Positions 1 to 11,400 of a stretch of DNA of 64,000 nt are shown piece by piece. The DNA is from Bacteroidota bacterium (GTDB taxonomy: Bacteria > Bacteroidota > Bacteroidia > 2-12-FULL-35-15). The DNA lies in NCBI GenBank assembly GCA_025963715.1, contig JAOQAG010000001.1:1-64000 (forward strand). Direction: 5' to 3'. Position 1 is the first letter of the stretch. Each line of letters opens with the position of its first letter. The position numbers were made by a program, and so were the translations under genes. The notes under the pieces are model-generated. The model was not told the DNA's origin, ran no database searches, and worked only from the letters and a program-made list of their open reading frames with translations.

Positions 1-424
1 CCCGCCCGAACGAATGAATTCGTTCATTCGGGCGGGCAAAATTAACAATCCCGCACGTGCGGGACGATCTTGTAATGTAATTTGCTCTTCTGCTGGCGCG
101 AAGACCAACCGCGGATAATTTCGCGTATGCAGGTTTTTGCTCCGAAAGTGTAATTATAGAAACGCTCATTACCGACTATTAAGACAAGCTCAAAAAGGCG
201 AAGCCCAAAAATAAAGTTCTATATCATTATTCAATACCTGTTTGATAGATTTGCAGGCAATCAAATCATAATTTTCAATCATAAGCGCCACAGGCGATCT
301 TTTTTACATTATAAAAATCATTTTTGATCTGCGTTCCGATACACAGCAGCGTTTTTTAAGTGTCTGCTTCATTTATCAGCTTGATTGTTTTTTTCAAAAT
401 GGTATAAACTTATTTCATTTAATT
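1..424. other. Gene-free left edge with hairpins and a dispersed repeat
   Basis: No convincing coding sequence lies here; the only ORF is an antisense shadow of glyA. The first 36 bases form a near-perfect palindrome with ten-base outer arms CCCGCCCGAA / TTCGGGCGGG, and positions 49-64 form a perfect palindrome TCCCGCACGTGCGGGA. Positions 44 to about 205 are one copy of a roughly 160-base repeat found again, inverted, near 35.2 kb. A weak hairpin (CGCC ACA GGCG) followed by a T-run around 284-306 could end a plus-strand transcript entering from the left. The remainder is AT-rich with nothing recognised. Confidence 0.7.
44..205 (+). repeat. Dispersed ~160-bp element, copy 1
   Basis: Read on the plus strand this stretch begins AACAATCCCGCACGTGCGGG, then carries TGTAATGTAATTT, GCTGGCGC, AACCGCGG, TAATTTC, TGCTCCG, CGCTCATT and CCG.CTATTA in order. 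The same blocks occur in the same order and spacing on the minus strand at 35359-35200. The right end of the similarity fades gradually, so the end coordinate is approximate. It lies downstream of glyA. No protein or known RNA family was recognised. Confidence 0.6.
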
Positions 425-1696
425 TTAAGCAAATAAAGGTAGTTTTTTCATCAGCATGTTCACTTCTTTCTTTACGTCTGCAATTATTTTTTCATTGTCG
501 GGGTTCATCAGCACTTTATCGATCAGGTTCACTATTTTCGGGATTTGCTTTTCTTTCAATCCACGTGTTGTGATGGCCGATGTTCCAACACGGATCCCGG
601 AAGTTACAAACGGTGATTTATCATCGAACGGCACCATGTTTTTATTTACGGTAATGTCGGCTTTTACCAATGTATTTTCTGCCAGTTTTCCGGAAATGTT
701 TTTTGAACGCAGATCGATCAGCATGCAATGATTATCGGTACCGCCGGAAATAACTTTGTATCCTTTGTCCATGAAACATTGCGCCATTACTTTTGCATTT
801 TTCATTACCTGGATGCAGTATTTCATATAGCTGTCTTCCAGCGCTTCGCCAAATGCTACTGCTTTTGCAGCGATCACGTGCTCCAGCGGCCCGCCTTGTG
901 TACCCGGGAATACGGCACCATCCAGCAACTGCGACATCATTTTGGTTTCGCCTTTTAATGTTTTTTCTCCGAAAGGATTTGGAAAATCTTTACCCATCAT
1001 GATCATTCCGCCGCGTGGCCCGCGCAGTGTTTTATGCGTGGTGGTTGTTACAATGTGGCAGTACGGCAATGGATCGTTCAATAATCCGCGTGCGATCAGC
1101 CCGGAAGGATGCGAAATATCGGCCATTAAAAGTGCGCCAACTTTATCGGCAATTTTGCGGAATGTTTTATAATCCCAATCGCGGGAATAAGAAGAAGCGC
1201 CGCAAATGATCAATTTTGGCTTTTGTTCCAGCGCAATTTTTTCTACATTTTTCATGTTCACGCGGCCGGTTTTTTCATCCACGCCGTAAAAGCCTGGTGA
1301 ATATAATTTTCCTGAAAAGTTAACAGGAGAGCCATGGGTCAAATGTCCGCCATGGGAAAGATCAAATCCTAAAATTTTATCGCCCGGCTTTAAAATACCC
1401 AGCATTACAGCAGCATTTGCCTGTGCGCCGGAATGCGGTTGTACGTTTACCCATTCGGCATTGAATAATTGTTTGGCACGGTCGATCGCCAGTTGTTCCA
1501 CTTTATCCACCACTTCGCAACCGCCATAATAACGCTTGCCCGGTAATCCTTCTGCATATTTATTGGTAAGTACGGAGCCCATTGCTTTCATCACCTGATC
1601 GCTTACATAATTTTCAGATGCAATCAGCTCAATGCCGATTGTCTGGCGTTTTTTTTCTTCTGCTATCAGCTCAAAAATGGCGGTGTCTTTTTTCAT
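425..1696 (-). CDS. glyA: Serine hydroxymethyltransferase
   Basis: Cytosolic PLP enzyme interconverting serine plus tetrahydrofolate with glycine plus 5,10-methylene-tetrahydrofolate, the main source of one-carbon units. The 423-residue protein has the full family layout: the N-terminal [11 protein letters not shown] and [15 protein letters not shown] blocks (about 22-59), the HSGAQAN block (88-94), and the PLP lysine in [14 protein letters not shown], predicted as Lys222. The usual DMAHIAGL segment reads DISHPSGL (about 193-200), a moderate variation. Length is normal and the start is the first ATG. An exact TAnnTTTG box lies 27 bases upstream. It is transcribed alone towards the window edge; no clear terminator was found after it. 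Confidence 0.97.
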   Translation of the reverse strand: MKKDTAIFELIAEEKKRQTIGIELIASENYVSDQVMKAMGSVLTNKYAEGLPGKRYYGGCEVVDKVEQLAIDRAKQLFNAEWVNVQPHSGAQANAAVMLGILKPGDKILGFDLSHGGHLTHGSPVNFSGKLYSPGFYGVDEKTGRVNMKNVEKIALEQKPKLIICGASSYSRDWDYKTFRKIADKVGALLMADISHPSGLIARGLLNDPLPYCHIVTTTTHKTLRGPRGGMIMMGKDFPNPFGEKTLKGETKMMSQLLDGAVFPGTQGGPLEHVIAAKAVAFGEALEDSYMKYCIQVMKNAKVMAQCFMDKGYKVISGGTDNHCMLIDLRSKNISGKLAENTLVKADITVNKNMVPFDDKSPFVTSGIRVGTSAITTRGLKEKQIPKIVNLIDKVLMNPDNEKIIADVKKEVNMLMKKLPLFA

Positions 1697-1722
1697 AGTT
1701 GTATTTTATTTTTTGTAAAAAA

Positions 1723-1730
1723 CAAAAGTA
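1723..1730 (-). promoter_or_regulatory. Putative -7 box of glyA
   Basis: On the minus strand this reads TACTTTTG, an exact match to the Bacteroidota TAnnTTTG box, ending 26 bases before the glyA start codon. No matching -33 TTG at the usual spacing was found, so only half of the promoter is supported. Confidence 0.45.
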
Positions 1731-1746
1731 TAATTTCTTTCGTATT

Positions 1747-2232
1747 TCAGGGAGTTGTTGTAGTCTTTTCTTTTTCAGCAATTTTAAAAGCCGGGATCAG
1801 GATCATCACCACAATGGGCGATTGCGCCATTCCCATCAGGTAACGCGCAAATTCGTACATTTTTTCGGAAGTGCTTTTAAACAGGAGTCCTGCCGTAATT
1901 AATACGGCCGACACAATAATAATTCCGGCATAGGAAGCAATGGTAATGCGGTTATAATTACGGTTGTGGAACATGAACCGGATCACCGCAATGGAAATAC
2001 CCAGGTAAAGAAGGCTGAATACGAGCGTGAGCAGCCATTTTATATTTACAATGGTAGTGTATTCGTAATTACTGATAAAGTTGAGGGAACGGGGCATTGC
2101 ATAATCCATATTGTGATCCCTGGCCTGCAGCAAAGCATTGATGTTTTTAAATACAAAATCCCTGTAAAAGCCTAAAATCAGCATGCACATGATCATGAAC
2201 ATGTAAAAAAGTATAGGTTTTAATTTTTGCAT
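1747..2232 (-). CDS. Four-helix membrane protein, possibly XrtX-associated
   Basis: A 161-residue hydrophobic protein with about four membrane segments (roughly residues 6-24, 64-86, 98-120 and 132-150), a short loop carrying RDFVFKNIN after the first helix, and a charged C-terminus (KIAEKEK). No catalytic motif is visible. Its size, topology and that loop resemble the small membrane proteins that accompany exosortases of Bacteroidota. An exosortase and its candidate substrate lie about 10 kb away, beyond the giant adhesin. The assignment to that system is therefore an inference from weak similarity and rough proximity. It has its own TAnnTTTG box just upstream and is followed by glyA on the same strand after a 50-base gap. 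Confidence 0.75.
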   Translation of the reverse strand: MQKLKPILFYMFMIMCMLILGFYRDFVFKNINALLQARDHNMDYAMPRSLNFISNYEYTTIVNIKWLLTLVFSLLYLGISIAVIRFMFHNRNYNRITIASYAGIIIVSAVLITAGLLFKSTSEKMYEFARYLMGMAQSPIVVMILIPAFKIAEKEKTTTTP

Positions 2233-2242
2233 CGGGTAAAAG

Positions 2243-2250
2243 CAAAAATA
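2243..2250 (-). promoter_or_regulatory. Putative -7 box of the small membrane protein
   Basis: The minus strand reads TATTTTTG, an exact TAnnTTTG match, ten bases upstream of the ATG at 2232. That would leave a very short leader. No -33 element at the usual spacing was seen. Confidence 0.35.
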
Positions 2251-2465
2251 AGATTATTTAAACTTAATTGCTGCTTTTATTTATTCGGTTGATTATTAGT
2301 TAGATATATCCCTGCTGATAACCTTTATACATTTATTACGTATGCTCGCAAATGTGCATTTATGTCGTTTTTTAAGCATGTTTTGTCGAAAATAATTTTT
2401 TAGGAGTCTTTTCTATTATAGCTTTATACTATTATTTTGGATAAATACATTAACATCAATACTTT

Positions 2466-5400
2466 ATGAGAATAAGAAATTACGCTCTCCTAATTTCTTT
2501 TTTGGTTTTATCGTCGCGGCTGTTTTCACAGACGCTTGCAAACTATACCACCACACGTACAACAGGTATTACCTACAATTCCATTTCTTCCACCGGAAAT
2601 GCGATCGACAGCTGGCGATATGCTGCAGGAGGCTTTTCACAGGATGATAACCGCAGTAACCCTATGGATATTGGGTTTGACTTTTGGTATAACGGCGCAC
2701 GCTACACACAATTTAATGTTTCTGTAAACGGGTATGTGGATTTTTCCAATTCTACTGCCGATGGCGGCCCGGATGGCGGCGATTACAGTTACGATAACAC
2801 TTATTTTACTGAAAACGGATCAGGAACCTGGCTGGCGCTTGCTCCCTTTTATGATGATATGACCGCACAGGGCGGAACGGATGCCCTGGGAAACAGCATT
2901 AAATATAAAGTAAGCGGTACGGCGCCCAATCGTGTGCTTACCATCGAGTGGATCGATATGGCTGTGTACCTGAATACATCGCCCAGCCTGAACTTCCAGG
3001 TAAAATTATATGAGACCACCGGCGAGATCGATTTTGTGTACGGAACAATGACACAGGGAACCAACACGTTTTCCTATACCTGCGGGATTAATGCGGCAAC
3101 ACTGGCAAATACACCTACGGCAGCACAGCTGAAAACACAACAAACAGCCAATTCAAATACATTTAATAATACACAGCAAAACGCGCTGGTAACCTTACCG
3201 GCCAGCAATTCGCAGATCACATTTGTGCCACCGCTTACCACACCGGCGCCATCGGGAGCGGTTACGTTTACCGGTGTTACACAAACCGGTATGACGGTGA
3301 ACTGGCCCAACTGGTGCAGCAATGAAGTGGGTTATGTGGTGTATGGCTCAACAGACAATGTTACTTTTAATTATATAACGCAAACGGCTGCAAATGCTAC
3401 CAGCTATGCATCTACGGGTTTATTGCCGGGTACGCTTTATTACTGGAAAGTATACGCTGTAACGGAAGGAGCTTTGAGTACAGCTCTTTCGGGATCACAA
3501 ACCACAACGGCTGCCGGTACGGTTATTTCCATCACTACAGGAAACTGGAATACTACCAGTACCTGGAATTGCGGCTGTATTCCTTCCGCTTCGGATAACG
3601 TGACCATCGCGAATACGCATACGGTAACCGTGAACAGTAATGCCATTTGTAATACATTAACGATAGGGCAGGGCGCCAGCGGGATTTTGCGGATCGGGAA
3701 CAACGCTACATCACGATCGGTAACGGCTAACTCCAATATTATTGTGAATGCAGGCGCTACATTTGATGTGGCAACGGGATCGAACACCACGCATACACTT
3801 ACATTCGGGGGGAACCTGACGAACAACGGAACGCTGAATTTTGCGCCGGATGCCAACAGCTTTTGTGATATAACGTTTACTAAGAACGGAAATCAAACCA
3901 TCAGCGGAACGGCAACGACTAATAATTTCCATTTTCTGACGCTGAGCATGGGAACTTCCATCAACAATACGCTGGATATAACTTCCACCAACTTTTCGGC
4001 AACCAGTGACTTTCTAACGCTTAATACCGGTGTGTTTAAATTATCCACAACGGGAACGGTGGCGATAACGCCATTTACAGCCCTTACTACCATCCCGAAT
4101 ACGGCCGGAATAACAGTGAACAGCGCTACAGCAACTGTTACTTTTGGTGCGGGAATTGACCTGTTCGGAAACCTGATCGTGAATAACGGTACGGTAAATA
4201 TCGGGAATGCCAACAATGAGAATGTGGCATCGGACGGAGGCGTATTCCAGATTTTCGGAGGTACGGTGAAGGTCGCGGGCTGTTATTATTCAACGGACAT
4301 TAACACACTGGCGAAATTTACCATTTCCGGCGGAACGCTTACCCTGCCTACTTCGGGATCAACATCCACCACCATTGCGCCTTTTCAGATAGATGGAGTA
4401 GGTTCAACATTTAACATGTCGGGCGGCACCATAATCATAGAGCGCAAAGGCGGCGGTACATCCAATCTTGGCTATACGGTTACCGGTGTTACCAACAGTG
4501 CGGTAACGGGCGGAACGCTGCAAATAGGTGATGCCAGCACACCTGCTGCGCAAACAATTGACATCAACTCGAGCTGCCGCGTAGGTAATTTACTGGTGAA
4601 CAGCGCCAATGCTACGGGATTTCTGACTACCAACTCATTACTGGTGGCGCAAAATATTACCATTGCATCCGGAACATTAAATGCCAACAACCTGAATTTT
4701 ACATTGGGTGGCAACTGGACCAATAACAGCACATTTACACCGGGCACAGGAACGGTGATCTTCAGTAATTCAACCGGGCAAACCATTGGCGGATCGGTTG
4801 TAACGGCTTACCGCGGCCTTACCATTGATGATGGAGGAGGCGTAACGCTGGCACTAAATACGTCGGTAGCCGGAGCGCTTACGTTTGTTGCCGGTGTGAT
4901 CAATACGGGAACAAACAAAGTAACGATTACCACAACGGGTAGCGTTACCGGTGCAGGCAGCACTAAATTTGTAAACGGATTTTTAGAAAAAAATGTAGCC
5001 ACCGGAACCAATGTTACCCGTAACTATGAAGTAGGATACGGATCAGTGGATTATCTGCCGGTGAGCTTAACGTTTGCAAGTGTTACCACAACAGGAAATG
5101 TAACTGCAAAAGCAAATGACGGGGATCATCCGAACATTGCCACTTCCTGTATTGACCCGACACAAAGCGTAAACCGTTACTGGCAATTTACCAATACTGG
5201 AACAGTGTTTACCAATTATTCCGCTACCTGTAATTTTATAGGTGTGGGTTCTGATGCAGATGCAGGTTCCGTTCCGGCAAATTATTACATGTCGGTTTAC
5301 AATGGCACAACCTGGACGATGCTTACACAAGGCACCACCAGCACAACATCCAACCAGGGAACCGGCGCTACTGTTTTGGGCGCGTTGCAGGTGGGACAAA

Positions 5401-8400
5401 AAATAAGCCCGGTGATTACTGTACAACCGCTTCCAACAACAGTTTGTAACAATACCATTGCTACCTTCTCTGTAACGGCTACCGGCGCTGTATCCTACCA
5501 ATGGCAGCAAAATACGGGAAGCGGATTTACCAACCTTGCCAACGGTGGAATTTATTCGGGTGTTACCACTACAACGCTCACGATCAACCCGGCTACAACA
5601 GCCATGAATACCTATCAATACAGGTGTATTTTAAATGCATCCTGTGGCGGCAGCACAATTTCCAATGCGGTGATTTTAACGGTTACCCCGAATGTGGCGG
5701 CCAGTGTAGCGATTGCTGCCAGCCCATCCACTACGATATGCGCGGGAACCAGTGTGACGTTTACGGCAACGCCTGCTAATGGCGGTACAACACCGGCATA
5801 TCAGTGGAAAGTAAACGGCGTGAATGTGGGAACCAACTCGCCAACATATATTACAACTACATTAACAAACGGTAATACCGTTACTTGCGTGATGACGTCG
5901 AATGCGGCTTGTGTAATAGGCAGCCCGGCTACATCCAATACGCTTACGATAACAGTGAACCCGAATTTGCCGGTAAGTATGAGCATTGCTGCAAGCCCGG
6001 CTACCACCATTTGTGCCGGAACAAGTGTAACATTTACAGCTACACCAACTAATGGTGGCACCACACCGGCCTATCAATGGAAAGTGAACGGCGTGAATGC
6101 CGGAACCAATTCGCCGACATTTATAACAACAACCTTAACAAACGGAAATACGGTAACCTGTGTATTAACATCGAACGCAACGTGTGCAACCGGCAATCCT
6201 GCTACATCCAACACGATCACCATGACGGTGAATCCTAATTTGCCGGTAAGTGTGAGCATTGCAGCCAGTCCGTCTACAACAGTTTGTGCCGGAACCAGTG
6301 TGACATTTACAGCAACACCAACCAATGGCGGTACTACTCCGGCGTATCAATGGAAAGTGAACGGCGTGAATGCCGGAACAAACTCTTCCACATTTACAAC
6401 AACAACGCTGACAAACGGAAATACAGTAACCTGCGTATTAACATCCAACGCAACGTGTGCAACCGGCAATCCTGCTACATCCAACACGATCACGATGACG
6501 GTGAATCCTAATTTGCCGGTGAGTGTGAGCATTGCGGCCAGTCCGGCTACCACAATTTGCGCCGGAACAAGTGTAACATTTACCGCCACACCAACTAACG
6601 GCGGTACTACACCGGCGTATCAATGGAAAGTGAACGGCGTGAATGCGGGAACCAATTCGCCGACCTTTATAACAACAACCTTAACAAACGGAAATACAGT
6701 AACCTGTGTATTAACATCCAATGCAACATGTGCAACGGGTAATCCGGCAACGTCGAACACGATCACGATGACGGTGAACCCGAATTTGCCTGCCAGTGTG
6801 AGCATTGCAGCCAGCTCCACAACGATCTGCCCGGGAACAAACGTAACATTTACGGCCACTCCTGCCAATGGCGGCACTACTCCGGCTTATCAGTGGAAGC
6901 TCAACGGTGGAAACGTGGGAACCAACTCCGCAACTTATTCCAATACAGGATTGGTAAATGGTGATGTGGTAACGTGTGTAATGACTTCCAATGCAACGCC
7001 TTGCTTAACCGGCTCACCGGCAACTTCCAATGCCGTTACAATTACGGTAAATGCAGCGCTTCCTGTAAGTATAAGTATTGCAGCCAGTCCGTCTTCCACT
7101 ATTTGTGCAGGAACCAGTGTTACCTTTACCGCTACTCCTGTAAACGGCGGCGGAAGCCCTTCCTATCAATGGAAAGTGAACGGTGTGAATGCGGGAACCA
7201 ATTCGCCGGTATTTACCACCGCCACATTAACGAATGGAAATACAGTAACCTGTGTGTTAACATCCACCGCTACCTGCGGAACGGGCAGCCCTGCAACATC
7301 CAACACCATCACGATGACGGTGAACCCGAATTTACCGGTAAGTGTAAGCATTGCAGCCAGCCCATCCACAACTATTTGCGCGGGAACCAGCGTCACATTT
7401 ACAGCAACACCCACCAACGGTGGAACAACACCTGCATACCAATGGAAAGTGAACGGTGTGAATGCCGGAACCAATTCCGCAACGTTTACATCCACAACTT
7501 TAAACAATTCCGATGCAGTTACATGTGTGTTAACTTCTAATGCAAGCTGTACAACAGGTAATCCGGCCACATCCAATACCATCACGATGACGGTAAACCC
7601 GAATTTACCGGTAAGTGTTTCTATTGCCGCCAGCCCGTCTTCCACTGTTTGTGCGGGAACCAGCGTCACATTTACAACAACTCCAACCAATGGCGGCACC
7701 ACACCGGCGTATCAATGGAAAGTGAACGGCGTGAATGCCGGGACCAATTCGCCAACATTTGTAACAACCACCTTAACAAACGGAAATACAGTTACCTGTG
7801 TGTTGACTTCTAACGCCACCTGTGCAACCGGAAATCCCGCAACGTCGAACACGATCACTATGACGGTGAACCCGAATTTACCGGTAAGCGTGAGCATTGC
7901 AGCAAGCCCTGCTACAACAATTTGCGCCGGAACCAGCGTCACATTTACAGCAACTCCAACCAATGGCGGCACCACACCTGCATATCAATGGAAAGTGAAC
8001 GGCGTGAATGCGGGAACCAACTCTCCAACATTTACAACAACAACCTTAACAAACGGAAATACAGTTACCTGTGTATTAACGTCGAATGCAACATGTGCAA
8101 CAGGTAGCCCTGCAACATCCAACACCATCACGATGACGGTAAATCCGAATTTACCCGTGAGTGTTTCCATTGCAGCCAGTCCGGCAGGAACAATTTGTTT
8201 TGGAACCAATGTTACATTTACCGCAACACCGACCAATGGCGGAACAACGCCTGCATACCAATGGAAAGTAAACGGTGTGAATGTTGGAACCAGCTCCACA
8301 ACCTATTCGTCCGCCACATTGAACAACACGGATGTGGTAACGTGTGTATTAACTTCCAATGCAACCTGCGCAACAGGCAACCCTGCAACATCCAATGCCA

Positions 8401-11400
8401 TTACCATGTCGGTAAACCCAAGCTTGCCTGTAAGTGTAAGCATTGCTGCAGGTCCTTCCGCTACTATTTGTGCAGGAAGCAGCGTTACGTTTACAGCCAC
8501 ACCTACCAACGGCGGTACTACACCAACTTATCAATGGCAGGTAAACGGCGTAAATGCAGGAACAAATTCAACAACGTTTACATCCACAACATTAAATAAC
8601 AGCGACGCCGTTACTTGTATCGTTACATCCAATGCCACTTGCGCAACGGGTAGCCCGGCTACAGCCAATACCATCACCATGACGGTGAACCCGAATTTAC
8701 CGGTGAGTGTGAGCATTGCAGCAAGCCCTGCAGGTTCGGTTTGTTTTGGAACAACCGTAACGTATACCGCAACACCTGTCAACGGCGGTACTACACCATC
8801 GTATCAGTGGAAAGTGAACGGAACAAATGCAGGCACCAATTCTGCAACGTATTCTTCTTCTGCATTTGCGAACGGCGATGTAGTAACCTGTGTGTTAACA
8901 TCCAACGCGACGTGTGTAACGGGTAGCCCGGCTACGTCCAACAGTGTAACACAAATCATTACCACACCCGGCAACTGGATTGGAGCAGTATCCACCGATT
9001 GGAGCAATGCTGCCAACTGGTGCGGAGGTGTTCCGTTAAGTACAACAGATGTAACCATTCCATCAGGAACGCCATTTGCACCTGTATTAACAGCTGCTGC
9101 TGATTGTAAAAATATCGACATCGCTTTGGGCGTTGTTGTGGATCTCAACAATAATGCGTTAAATGTATACGGTGCGTTTTCCGGAAGCGGCTTTATAAAA
9201 GGTTCGTTAACATCGAACTTAAATATTAATGCAGGAACGGGTTCGGCCGGAACATTCAACATGGATCAAAGCGTTCCGGGCCTTTCAAATAACCTGAACA
9301 GCATTATAATGAACCGGAGCGGGGCTACTGCAACCGTAGGAAATACCATCACGGTAACGGGCACGATCGGCATCAGCGCGGGAACACTGAGCACCGGAAA
9401 TAATTTAACGCTGGTATCTACAGCATCCGGTACGGCACGCGTGGCGCAGCTGAATGCCGGTGCGGACATTACAGGTAACGTAACCATGCAGCGCTTTATT
9501 CCTGCAGGTACGGATGGCTGGATCTTCCTCGGATCGGCGATTAGCGGTGCTACATTACAGCAATGGGACGATGATTTTATTACCGGCGGTTTCCCCGGAT
9601 CGCAATATCCTACATCGGTGATCAACCCGTCGATTACCGGTTACGACGAAACATTACCCGGCATTTACGACGATGGTTACACGGTGCCAACCATCACCGA
9701 TCCGATCAATACCGGAACCGGCTATTGGACGTTCATCATGGGAACTCCACTGATAGTGGATGTAACCGGGCCGATCCAAAAAAATCAGATCACTTTCCCG
9801 GTAACGTATACGGATGATCCGGCGCAACCGGCTTCCGAAGACGGTTGGAATTTATTAGCCAATCCGTATCCATCCACCATTGACTGGGATGGGCCGGGCT
9901 GGACCAAAACACACATGAACAACGCGGTGTATATGTACAGCCCAACGCTGGATCAATACACAAGCTATGTTGGCGGAATCGGTACCAATGGCGGCTCCAA
10001 TTTAATTGCATCTTCGCAGGCCTTTTTAGTGCAGTCGAATGCTTCGGGCCCTGTATTAAAATTGCAGGAAACAGGTAAGAATGCAGCCGATGGCTTGTTT
10101 ATCCGCGCTTCTTCTTCCGCTTCCGCAGATGATCTGATCAAGCTGGATCTTACCGGAACTGGCACTTATAAGGATGAAACCGTGATCCACTTCAATGCAG
10201 GCGCTACCACAGATTTCGATCTTCCGTACGATGCCATGAAATTTTTCAGCTTAACATCCACCGTGCCGGGCATTGCCACCATGCTGGATACAAATAATAT
10301 GTCGGTGAACACCTATCCGCTTTTAACCAGCGATCTGTCGATCCCGGTAAAAGTAAAAGTTGGAACATCGGGTACGTATACTATTAATGTAGACAGCATC
10401 ACGCGTATGCCGGAAGGTGCTTGTGTGATCCTGCACGATTTACTGAACGGAACACAAACCGACTTGCGTACCACCACAACCTATTCGTTCTACATCTCCG
10501 ATACAACGGTGTATCCGCGCTTTGTGATCAACATCGGGGCACCGGTATACGTAGCATCCACACCATCCAGCTGTAACGGAAATGCAAATGGATCGGCGGT
10601 TGCATTGGGCCATGGCAGCGGTCCATGGACGTACACCTGGCAGAATGCCGCAGGTGCTGTTGTACAAACACACACGGCTGTAACCGGAGCGGATACGCTG
10701 GATCACATTGTTGCGGGAACATACACGGTATTCATCAACGGCAACTCCGGGGCATGCGCTACCATGGCAGGAACGGTGGTTGTAAACGGTGCGGATTCGA
10801 TTGATGTACAGGCGAATATTATCAACGCCGGTTGTGCCGGTGATCCGGATGGCGCTATTAATGTAACTTCCGTGAACGGTGGAAATGCGCCGTATAACTA
10901 TAGCTGGTCGAATGGAATTACAGGCATTACAAATTCAAACATTACCGCAGGCACGTATTCATTGTTAGTAACGGATAGTGCAGGCTGTATCCAGGAGCAA
11001 ACGTATGTGGTGCCGCAAAACTCCGCGTTAACAGCCGGTTTTGTAATGAGCACCGATACTGTTTTATTGAATGCGAATGTACCGGTGATATATAACAATA
11101 CGTCGACAGGCGGTACCACATTTACCTGGAATTTCGGCGATGGTTCGGCAGATAATAACGCTGCAAGTCCGGCTTATTTATACAAATTACCGGGAACGTA
11201 TACGGTCACATTAATTGTATCGGACGGAACGTGTACGGATACCGTAACACAAACAATTATTGTATTGCCATACTACAGTGATCCGGGAACAACCACCGGC
11301 ATCAGCGAAAGCGCGAAAGCAAATGAGCAGATCAAAACAGCAACCAACGGTGATGAATCGGACCTGATCTTTGATTTTGATAAAAACACGGAGCTGGTGA

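Noticed and set aside
5067-8782. Ladder of antisense and frame-shifted ORFs (60-190 codons) across the giant adhesin
   Set aside because: They recur every 273 bases with the Ig-like repeats and arise from biased codon use. The sense frame is continuous with signal peptide, domains and T9SS tail.
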